NCBI GenBank assembly: GCA_965365345.1
Contig: CBDUBH010000062.1
Span: forward strand, 1-20,747
Direction of reading: 5' to 3'
DNA from: CBDUBH01 sp965365345
Lineage (GTDB): Bacteria > Bacteroidota > Ignavibacteria > Ignavibacteriales > SURF-24
Length of the DNA: 20,747 nt
Within the stretch, counting starts at the first letter, position 1. Every line of letters begins with the position of its first letter. Below are positions 15,327 to 20,747 of the stretch, piece after piece. A program made the translations under genes and the position numbers. The notes below the pieces were generated by a model. The model worked only from the letters and a program-made list of their open reading frames with translations. It made no database searches and was not told the origin of the DNA.

Positions 15327-15839
15327 TTACTTTCTTTTCAATTTATCTTTTCTATCTTCGGCAATTTTGGTCATATTATTTAAAAGCTGTTCGTAAACAT
15401 CTTTCCTGACTTTGCTTAATAAATAAGTTAAAAGTTCATTGAAATTTTTCAGATGTGTTGAAAATGAAACGGTCAAATTTTGTTTACCGTCATATATTTT
15501 TATCGGTTTTGTTTGAGTTCCGCTGAAAATTCCGCCGCTTATACTTTCAATATCTTTAAAATAAACCGTTACAACTTTATTTTGAAATGAATAATCAGAA
15601 CAAACAAGTTTTTCATCATCTGCCTCAATTTTATAAGGCATTATTTTATAAGATCTAAAATAATATCTGTTTATCACGTAAATTAAAACTGCATTTATCA
15701 AAACGCCGAAATAATGGATGTAATGAATTTTTAACGATGCCGCCGAAATCATCAAATAAAATCCTAAAATAAAAGTAACGGGAATATTTGCGTAGCGGTA
15801 AACAATTTTTGCGATAAAAGGATAAGTAAAAGTCTTCAT
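15327..15839 (-). CDS. Two-TM membrane protein with PH-like (YcxB/bPH-type) domain
   Basis: A 170-aa membrane protein of unknown role. Two hydrophobic segments at about 18-35 and 41-60 are followed by a cytoplasmic beta-rich domain (about 68-142): IMPYKIEADDEKLVCSD, VVTVYFKDIESISGG, KPIKIYDGKQNLTVSFS. It ends in a helix (FNELLTYLLSKV). This layout (YF.DI...S.. then a degenerate strand pair and helix) is typical of bacterial PH-like or YcxB-like proteins. The C-terminus is very basic and charged (EDRKDKLKRK). The stop codon sits within a tandem repeat. No ribosome-binding site is seen before the ATG. Transcribed divergently from the YpdA-like gene. Existence is well supported; the domain name is tentative. 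Confidence 0.65.
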   Translation of the reverse strand: MKTFTYPFIAKIVYRYANIPVTFILGFYLMISAASLKIHYIHYFGVLINAVLIYVINRYYFRSYKIMPYKIEADDEKLVCSDYSFQNKVVTVYFKDIESISGGIFSGTQTKPIKIYDGKQNLTVSFSTHLKNFNELLTYLLSKVRKDVYEQLLNNMTKIAEDRKDKLKRK

Positions 15840-15977
15840 TAAAAATTCCGGATTTTTATTTTAAAAAATACAAAATATTAAGGTGAATTTCTTCTTAAAT
15901 GAAAACCATTCTTTTTTGAGTTAATTATTTTTATATATTTAATTTTAGTGAGTTTAACAAATTCCGAAATTTCAATT

Positions 15978-16943
15978 ATGACCCAAAAAATTTTTGACGC
16001 TGTTATTGTTGGCGCGGGACCTATCGGGCTTGCCTGCGGAATTGAAGCAAAAAAGAAAAACTTGAACACAATTATTTTTGATGAAGGTCCGCTTGTAAAT
16101 TCAATTTATAATTATCCTATTAACATGACTTTTTTTTCAACTTCTGAAAGATTGGAAATAGGCGATGTTCCTTTTATTTCTCACGGATTTAAACCAACGC
16201 GAACCGAAGCGCTTGAATATTATCGCAGAGTAAAAAATCATTGGAATTTGAATGTTCATCTTTACGAAAAAATTGTTGATATTATTGATGAAATTTCACT
16301 TTTCAAAATTATTACGAAAAAAGGAGAATACTTTTCTAAAAATGTAATTATTGCAACGGGATTTTACCGCATACCGAATTTGATGAATATTCCGGGTGAA
16401 GATCTTCCGAAAGTTTTTCATTATTACAGGGAGCCTCATCCTTTTGCCGATATGAATGTTGCAATTGTTGGCGGCGGAAATTCCGCTGTTGATGCCGCAC
16501 TCGAAATTTTCAGAAGAAACGCAAACGTAACTTTGATCATAAAAGATGAATGGATCGATGAAAGCGTAAAAGCGTGGATCGTTCCGGATATTGAAAACAG
16601 GATCAAGTTTAACGAAATCAAAACTTATTTTAACAGTTATTTAACCGAAATAAGAAGTGATGAAGTTGATATTCAAACTCCCGAAGGAAAACTTACGATC
16701 AGAAATGATTTTGTTTTGGCTATGACCGGCTATCAACCTGATTACGGACTTTTAACAAAAGCCGGAATAAAAATTTCAAATGATAATTTTGAACAGCCGG
16801 TTTTCGATAATGAGACTTTTGAATCAAATAAAAAAGGAATTTTTCTTGCCGGTGTGGTTTGCGGCGGAAAAAATACAAATAAATGGAATATCGAAAATGC
16901 AAGATTCCACGCAGAAAGAGTAATTAATAATTTGAGGATGTAA
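15978..16943 (+). CDS. ypdA: YpdA-family putative bacillithiol disulfide reductase
   Basis: FAD/NADPH-dependent oxidoreductase thought to reduce bacillithiol disulfide. The 321-aa protein shows the FAD fingerprint VGAGPIGLACG (11-21), the YpdA signature block NSIYNYPINMTFFSTSERLEIGDVPF (near 41-66), IIATGFYRIPN, IPGEDLPKVFHYYREPHPF, the NADPH site IVGGGNSAVDAALE, NDFVLAMTGYQPD, and IFLAGVVCGGKNTN. These match Firmicutes YpdA along the whole length. The GGGPCGL cysteine (Cys14 in Staphylococcus aureus) is Ile here, with Cys20 four residues later. The ATG at 15978 is preferred over an in-frame GTG at 15948 because it matches the family N-terminus. It implies a bacillithiol-type thiol pool, consistent with Bacteroidota/Chlorobi relatives. 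The physiological substrate is inferred from the family. Confidence 0.9.
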   Translation: MTQKIFDAVIVGAGPIGLACGIEAKKKNLNTIIFDEGPLVNSIYNYPINMTFFSTSERLEIGDVPFISHGFKPTRTEALEYYRRVKNHWNLNVHLYEKIVDIIDEISLFKIITKKGEYFSKNVIIATGFYRIPNLMNIPGEDLPKVFHYYREPHPFADMNVAIVGGGNSAVDAALEIFRRNANVTLIIKDEWIDESVKAWIVPDIENRIKFNEIKTYFNSYLTEIRSDEVDIQTPEGKLTIRNDFVLAMTGYQPDYGLLTKAGIKISNDNFEQPVFDNETFESNKKGIFLAGVVCGGKNTNKWNIENARFHAERVINNLRM

Positions 16944-17348
16944 AAATTGAGAATTTAAGAAAGTAAGACTTTAGAATTTAAAATTTGAAAATAAAATTAC
17001 AAACTTTATAAATGAGATTAATCTTGATTTATAAATTTAATAAGAATTAGAAGAAGAATATCAGAATTTTTCAAACTCGTAATGATTGATTGTACTTCTG
17101 TCATTCCGGCTTGTCCGGAATCTTTTTTATCCGGATTATCATTCATTAAGTTGAGCTAATGAAAATCTTATTTTTCAATTTTTATTAAAATATTAAAGAA
17201 GTTTTAAATGATTCGAAATAATAAATTGTTTATGAAAATTATAAAAGATTCCGGGCAAGCCATGACTTCGGCAGGCAAGCCGGAATGACGAAAATTTTTC
17301 AAATCTTTCAATCTTTTCATCTTTGAATCTTTCTAAATCTTTATCTTT
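16944..17348. repeat. 405-base spacer with inverted repeat pair
   Basis: No gene. Near the left end is GAATTTAAGAAAGTAAGACT-type filler (16951-16980). GTCATTCCGGCTTGTCCGGA begins at 17100 and continues AATCTTTTTT to 17128. An inverted copy at 17243-17289 begins AAAAGATTCCGGGCAAGCC, carries an extra ATGACTTCGGCAGGCAAGCC, and ends CCGGAATGAC. From 17299 the AATCTTTC low-complexity repeat runs into the 3-prime end of the lipoprotein gene. A 27-codon frame in the second copy is repeat-derived and rejected. Confidence 0.8.
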
Positions 17349-18839
17349 CTAATTTTTCCAATCCGGCATTTCGGCGTTTTCAATAATCTTTCTTCTGTTT
17401 GTTCCGTCAGAATTCATTATCCAGATTTCTTTTTCGTTTGATTGATCATTATTTTGATTTTCAAAAATAATATTTGCCCCGTTAGAAGTAAATCTCGGAT
17501 TCAGATCATTTGTACCGCTGATTTTATTTTGTGAAATATTTACCGAATCGGATCTATCTATTCTCATTAAAATAATATCAGAATCTAATTGTCTACCGGT
17601 TTGTACTTCATTTCCACTTTGATCGTGCGTAAACATTAATTTATTTCCATCAATAGAAAAATTTGGTGATGAGATCATCCCGCCAATATTTGAAATAAAC
17701 AATTCAAATTCTGTACCATTCGGATTCATCAAATAAATTTCATTATCAAAAGGATTTGTGCCGCTTGTTAAAACCGCAATTTTATTATTTGCCGGCGACC
17801 ATGCGCAATCTTTAAATTGTCTTTCCACAGGTGCAGTTGCAATTAAAGTCAAATTTGTTCCGTCGGTTTCTATTCTGTAAAGTTTATCGTAATTAGCATA
17901 AAGTAAATAACTTCCATCAGGCGACCAGCAAAATCCTGTTCCGTTATTGTAATTACTTATCACCGGAATTGAAGTTACTTTTTGAATATTTTTTCCGTTT
18001 CTATCCATCAAGTAAATTTGCGGCTCATTTGAAGCATCGGAATTAAAAGCAATTTTTTCTCCGTTTGGTGAAATTAACGGATGCCAATTTCTGCCGCCGG
18101 TTTTTGTAAGCCGAGTTACTTTTTCAGCAAGCGAATCAGTCGCGTAAATTTCGTAGTTGCCGCTTCTTTTTGAAGCAAAAACCAAAGGAAAATCAGGCAT
18201 GTTTCCGGTTTGAAAACTCCAGACTTTTCCATTAGTAAAATTTCCTGATGTATCTTTTGCGATAACTTGCCAAAAATAAGTTGTGTTAAAATTTAAACTG
18301 TCAAAAACAAAAAAAGTATCTTGTAAATTTTCTTTTATAAGAAACGGATTCAAAGTTGAATTTTCGTAAAGATAAAGATCGAAAGTCAGTGAATCATCAT
18401 CAGGATCTTCTGCTTTCCATGCAAATGTGACCGAAGTTAATTGATCAATTGAAGCATCCGCTGGATTTGGATCTGCCGGAACTAAAGGAGCGGAATTTAC
18501 TGAAGTTTTTTTTTCCAGAAGAATTACCGCAACCACAGTTTCATTGGGATTTACCGATATACTTGTTGATGATTTTTGATATTCCGTTTTGCTTATATTA
18601 ATTGTATAAGTTCCTGCAAGAACATTTATTATTGAAAAATTTCCTGAAGCATCTGTAATTATTGCGTTTGATGCGGGAGAAGTTGTAACGCTTGCATTTT
18701 GAACCGGCTGATTTGTTGATGCATCCAAAATGGTTCCATTTATCGAGCCGAATTCTTCCGGCTCAACCGTATTTTCTTTGCATGAAAAAAAGAACAAGAA
18801 AAATCCTGAATAAATTATCAGTAAAATTTTGTTCAGCAT
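17349..18839 (-). CDS. Surface lipoprotein: CarboxypepD_reg-like, FnIII-like and PD40/TolB-like propeller
   Basis: A 496-aa predicted lipoprotein. A signal sequence ends in a lipobox with Cys20 (FFLFFFSCKE). Residues about 30-110 form a carboxypeptidase-regulatory-like beta-sandwich (GSINGTILDASTNQPVQNA, DASGNFSI, LAGTYTINISK). Residues about 118-212 look like a fibronectin-III/Ig-type module (PADPNPADASIDQ, FAWKAEDPDDDSLTFDLYLY, TYFWQVIAKDTSGN). Residues 215-496 hold five or six PD40/TolB-type blades (SPNGEKIAFNSD, SPDGSYLLYANYD, NEIYLMNPNGTEF, EIWIMNSDGTNRRKI). The ATG at 18839 is 8 bases after AAGGAG (18848-18853) and 20 bases after the CsgB-like stop, so it belongs to the curlin operon. 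It probably lies on the outer membrane and may bind protein or glycan; the role with curli is inferred from position. Confidence 0.85.
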   Translation of the reverse strand: MLNKILLIIYSGFFLFFFSCKENTVEPEEFGSINGTILDASTNQPVQNASVTTSPASNAIITDASGNFSIINVLAGTYTINISKTEYQKSSTSISVNPNETVVAVILLEKKTSVNSAPLVPADPNPADASIDQLTSVTFAWKAEDPDDDSLTFDLYLYENSTLNPFLIKENLQDTFFVFDSLNFNTTYFWQVIAKDTSGNFTNGKVWSFQTGNMPDFPLVFASKRSGNYEIYATDSLAEKVTRLTKTGGRNWHPLISPNGEKIAFNSDASNEPQIYLMDRNGKNIQKVTSIPVISNYNNGTGFCWSPDGSYLLYANYDKLYRIETDGTNLTLIATAPVERQFKDCAWSPANNKIAVLTSGTNPFDNEIYLMNPNGTEFELFISNIGGMISSPNFSIDGNKLMFTHDQSGNEVQTGRQLDSDIILMRIDRSDSVNISQNKISGTNDLNPRFTSNGANIIFENQNNDQSNEKEIWIMNSDGTNRRKIIENAEMPDWKN

Positions 18840-18847
18840 CACCGCCA

Positions 18848-18866
18848 CTCCTTAAATTTTTAAGGG
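18848..18866 (-). promoter_or_regulatory. Hairpin overlapping curlin stop and lipoprotein ribosome-binding site
   Basis: On the minus strand CCTTAAA (18865-18859) can pair with TTTAAGG (18856-18850). The left arm contains the TAA stop of the CsgB-like gene, and the right arm holds the AAGG of the AAGGAG ribosome-binding site for the lipoprotein. The stem is short and AT-rich, so a regulatory role is only a suggestion. Confidence 0.4.
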
Positions 18867-19399
18867 ATAATTTTTCCGTCCGTAATTATAATTCTTGCTC
18901 CGCCGTTCTGCTCAATTATCAATGCCGGCAAAGATGAAATATTTTCAGTTTGCTGCAGATAATTGCCATCCCCATTTTGAATTATTGAATAATTTAATCC
19001 ATCACCAAAATATTTTTGATCTGCAAAATTATTAATTCCGTTTTGTTCAATATCCGAAAAATTATTTGATCCGTTTATTTCAAGAAAATATTCATTGCCG
19101 CTGCCGGTTTGTAAAACTCCGGAATAATTTCCGTTTCCGTTTTGATTTATTGATGTTTCATTAAAATTTCCACTTTGAATTATTTCAACATAATTTTCAT
19201 TGCTCAAATTATTTAACTGCTTTGAATCAAATTTATTTGATGAGCCTGATTGTGAAATAATTGCCTGATTAAGTTTATTTATTTGTTCGATGTTTGATTG
19301 ATGATCTTCTCCGGATTGATGAATTAAAATATCATTTTTACTTTGAGCAAATATTATTGAAGAGTTTATGATTAATATCATTATAATTGATTTTAACAT
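18860..19399 (-). CDS. CsgB-like curlin-repeat protein (minor curlin / nucleator candidate)
   Basis: A 179-aa exported protein with degenerate curlin repeats. Residues 1-18 form a signal peptide (MLKSIIMILIINSSIIFAQ). The mature part has about six to seven repeats of the kind IxQxGxxNxxxIxQ: ILIHQSGEDHQSNIEQ, AIISQSGSSNKFDSKQ, VEIIQSGNFNETSINQ, GVLQTGSGNEYFLEI, FSDIEQNGINNFADQ, YSIIQNGDGNYLQQ, ending LIIEQNGGARIIITDGKIIP. Each repeat would give one strand-turn-strand rung of a cross-beta amyloid. It is shorter and less regular than the neighbour at 19499 and is second in order. The CsgB-like label is by analogy; it could equally be a second fibre subunit. It lies 100 bases from the upstream curlin gene, with a hairpin between them, and 20 bases from the lipoprotein gene. 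Confidence 0.82.
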   Translation of the reverse strand: MLKSIIMILIINSSIIFAQSKNDILIHQSGEDHQSNIEQINKLNQAIISQSGSSNKFDSKQLNNLSNENYVEIIQSGNFNETSINQNGNGNYSGVLQTGSGNEYFLEINGSNNFSDIEQNGINNFADQKYFGDGLNYSIIQNGDGNYLQQTENISSLPALIIEQNGGARIIITDGKIIP

Positions 19400-19437
19400 T
19401 TTATTACTCTCACTTTATAATTTTAGAACCCACTAAC

Positions 19438-19476
19438 TAAAGCTACCATAAAACTTAAAATTTCACGGTAGCTTTA
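19438..19476 (-). terminator. Intercistronic hairpin between the two curlin genes
   Basis: TAAAGCTACC (19438-19447) pairs perfectly with GGTAGCTTTA (19467-19476), 10 bp with a 19-base loop. It begins 22 bases after the upstream curlin stop (minus strand). The downstream tail (TTAGTTAGTGGG) has few T residues, so it would be a leaky terminator or an mRNA-stabilising hairpin rather than a full stop. Confidence 0.6.
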
Positions 19477-19498
19477 ATTAAACTAATTTATTTCCTAA

Positions 19499-20311
19499 CT
19501 AGTTTTGATAAGAAACTGCTTCATTTTGATTACCGGTTTGGTTTATAGTTGAAGTATTGCCGTCGCCATTTAAATATTGACTAGCATTATTATTGTTACC
19601 CAATTGAGTTATTACGCCTAAGTTATTGGCTACATTTCCATTATATACGCCGATGTATTGCATTCCTGTATTATCATCACCATCCTGATATATTCTGCCT
19701 TCATTATTATCACTTGTAACTCCACCTGCAAATCCTTGGCCTATAATAGTCTGAGTTGCTTCATTTCTATTTCCGAATTGTTTTGCTTCTAAATATGAAT
19801 TCTTTACTTTTAGACCTGCTCCCTGACCCATATATTGATTTGCAGTATTATCATCTCCTTGTTGTTGAATCCAAGCATTTGCATCTTCACCCCATACTGA
19901 CATGTTACCATAATTACGGTTACCAGTTTGTAATACTGTGCCGTTTCCTTTATTACCTGATTGGTAAATATATGCTTCATTTCTATTACCAAGTTGAGTA
20001 ATAATACCGTCAAATCCATCATTGATTTGTGTAACATTAGCAATGTTTTCATCGCCATCAGAATATACATCTGCTAATTGTGCAGTACCGGCAAAACCAT
20101 TATTATCTTGGTACACATTTGAAGTGTTGCGGTTACCAATTTGATCAATGTAAGCTTCATTTCCCGGCAATGCTCCACCGCCCCCAACAAAATTTTGATC
20201 CACTACTGCATCATTTTCATTTCCAACTTGATTTATAACATCCGTATGTTGTGAAAATGTATAACTTGCCATTAAGCAAACTGCAAATAAAAGAGCTAAT
20301 AGATTTCTCAT
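19499..20311 (-). CDS. CsgA-like major curlin
   Basis: A 270-aa secreted amyloid subunit. A signal peptide ends near residue 20 (MRNLLALLFAVCLMASYTFS). About nine to ten curlin repeats follow with core QxGNxNxAxxxQ: QVGNENDAVVDQ, QIGNRNTSNVYQ, QLGNRNEAYIYQ, QTGNRNYGNMSV, QQGDDNTANQYM, QFGNRNEATQTI, QDGDDNTGMQYI, QLGNNNNASQYL, QTGNQNEAVSYQ. Spacers between rungs vary and several carry glycine-rich inserts such as FVGGGGALPGN and GQGFAGG, so the solenoid is longer and looser than E. coli CsgA (five repeats). The start has GGAGG (20318-20322) 6 bases upstream. Composition is rich in Asn, Gln and Gly, and Lys is rare. It needs a CsgG-type export pore, probably encoded to the right of the window. 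Subunit identity is inferred from repeat regularity and position. Confidence 0.9.
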   Translation of the reverse strand: MRNLLALLFAVCLMASYTFSQHTDVINQVGNENDAVVDQNFVGGGGALPGNEAYIDQIGNRNTSNVYQDNNGFAGTAQLADVYSDGDENIANVTQINDGFDGIITQLGNRNEAYIYQSGNKGNGTVLQTGNRNYGNMSVWGEDANAWIQQQGDDNTANQYMGQGAGLKVKNSYLEAKQFGNRNEATQTIIGQGFAGGVTSDNNEGRIYQDGDDNTGMQYIGVYNGNVANNLGVITQLGNNNNASQYLNGDGNTSTINQTGNQNEAVSYQN

Positions 20312-20388
20312 TTGAATCCTCCATGTCCTTTTGTTTTTTTAATTTCAATTTGTTAAAATACTAACCTTGAACATGGTGATAGTAAAAA

Positions 20389-20490
20389 ATGATGAATAGG
20401 AATTACCTCATAAATTTCATAGAATATAAGGAAGAGATTTATAAGGCGGCGTTAGATGAAGGCCCAAATTCTTTCACAATTTTTTTGTAA
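20389..20490 (+). CDS. Possible 33-codon peptide, divergent from curlin gene (doubtful)
   Basis: A short plus-strand frame starts at ATG-ATG (20389) and reads MMNRNYLINFIEYKEEIYKA, then ALDEGPNSFTIFL. The residue mix looks protein-like, but there is no ribosome-binding site, the last third overlaps a long hairpin, and nothing similar is known to me. It may be the remnant of a longer gene or chance. Listed because it precedes a plus-strand terminator-like structure. Confidence 0.2.
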   Translation: MMNRNYLINFIEYKEEIYKAALDEGPNSFTIFL

Positions 20491-20521
20491 AAGAATCTTC
20501 TTCTGCGCTGCCTTCCTTTTT
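20443..20521. promoter_or_regulatory. Long imperfect hairpin in curlin upstream region
   Basis: AAGGCGGCG (20443-20451) pairs with CGCTGCCTT (20506-20514), AGATGAAG (20454-20461) with CTTCTTCT (20497-20504, one mismatch), and ATTCTTTCACAA (20468-20479) with TTGTAAAAGAAT (20485-20496, one mismatch). Nearly 30 base pairs in all, with a 6-base bulge. Plus-strand TTTTT follows at 20517-20521, fitting a plus-strand terminator. On the minus strand it would be a structured leader or spacer before the CsgA-like gene. Confidence 0.55.
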
Positions 20522-20592
20522 CATATTTCAAAATCACCTATAATAACTTTTCTAAAACCTTTTACTTAAATTCCGCGCACCTCCTTTTCTTT

Positions 20593-20747
20593 CTAAAAAT
20601 AGAAGTTAAGTCCTGCTTTAATTTTCCAAAGATAATCGTTGTACTTTCCGTTAGCTTTGTTATCAATTTTGTCATTCAAAAAGTAGTTATTACCCAATAA
20701 AAGATTGAACCCGATGTTTTTATTAAATAAATATCTAATCCCGATTC
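20593..20747 (-). CDS. C-terminal fragment of an outer-membrane beta-barrel protein (cut by window edge)
   Basis: The last 50 codons of a minus-strand gene that continues beyond the right edge. The peptide begins IGIRYLFNKNIGFNLLLGNN and ends NDYLWKIKAGLNFYF followed by TAG. Alternating hydrophobic strands and a terminal Phe form the BAM-recognised beta-signal, so it is the final strands of an outer-membrane barrel. It is upstream of, and on the same strand as, the curlin genes, 281 bases from the CsgA-like start. In Bacteroidota curli loci this position could be a CsgG-type secretion channel with a C-terminal barrel or an unrelated barrel protein; the fragment is too short to decide. Confidence 0.65.
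   Translation of the reverse strand, partial: IGIRYLFNKNIGFNLLLGNNYFLNDKIDNKANGKYNDYLWKIKAGLNFYF

Noticed and set aside
17207..17287. 27-codon plus-strand frame starting ATGATTCG
   Set aside because: It runs through the palindromic repeat and ends in it; no ribosome-binding site.
19756..20070. Plus- and minus-strand frames of 81 and 86 codons inside the CsgA-like gene
   Set aside because: Shadows of a repetitive coding sequence; the curlin repeats are only in the chosen frame.
20488..20538. 16-codon minus-strand frame (MKKEGSAEEDSFTKKL) in the curlin upstream region
   Set aside because: No ribosome-binding site and it lies in the long hairpin arm; too short to support.

Overview
The window comes from a low-GC Gram-negative bacterium, most likely of the Ignavibacteria/Bacteroidota-Chlorobi assemblage. 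The evidence is an LPS-heptose epimerase, outer-membrane beta-barrels, a lipoprotein, Bacteroidota-type curlins, a YpdA-like bacillithiol-pathway reductase of the GPIG type, and AT-rich spacers full of short interspersed palindromic repeats. The lineage is an inference from gene content; there is no rRNA or marker gene to fix it. I see no tRNA, rRNA, CRISPR array, transposase or integrase.

Layout. (1) 1-2289: rubrerythrin with its terminator, an outer-membrane beta-barrel protein with a strong terminator, and a secreted SnoaL/NTF2-like protein whose ribosome-binding site lies only 7 bases beyond that terminator. (2) 2622-6545: a tight co-directional run of seven genes (cysteine-rich metallothionein-like protein, duplicated PRC-barrel protein, DUF5335-like protein, secreted Cu/Zn superoxide dismutase, DUF72 protein, aldo/keto reductase, 55-aa membrane protein) closed by a bidirectional terminator at 6545-6599. 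It looks like one metal/oxidative/envelope stress operon. (3) 6644-11053, minus strand: a NUDIX hydrolase and a full-length cobalamin-dependent methionine synthase, divergent from (4) hldD at 11284. (5) 12593-16943: single genes separated by repeat-rich spacers: an orphan two-domain protein with a TIR-like C-terminus, a prolyl-oligopeptidase-type hydrolase, an EVE-domain protein, a membrane PH-like protein, and the YpdA-like reductase. (6) 17349-20747, minus strand: a curli-type amyloid locus running right to left: the C-terminus of an outer-membrane barrel protein at the window edge, a CsgA-like curlin, a CsgB-like curlin, and a lipoprotein with a PD40/TolB-like propeller whose ribosome-binding site overlaps a hairpin at the curlin stop codon.

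The left half is mostly redox and metal homeostasis, and the YpdA-like reductase fits with this through low-molecular-weight thiols. The right end is devoted to extracellular amyloid. The best candidates for something undescribed are the curlin-lipoprotein arrangement with its hairpins, the orphan TIR-like protein, the PRC-barrel/DUF5335/metallothionein-like/SodC cluster, and the paired inverted spacer repeats.
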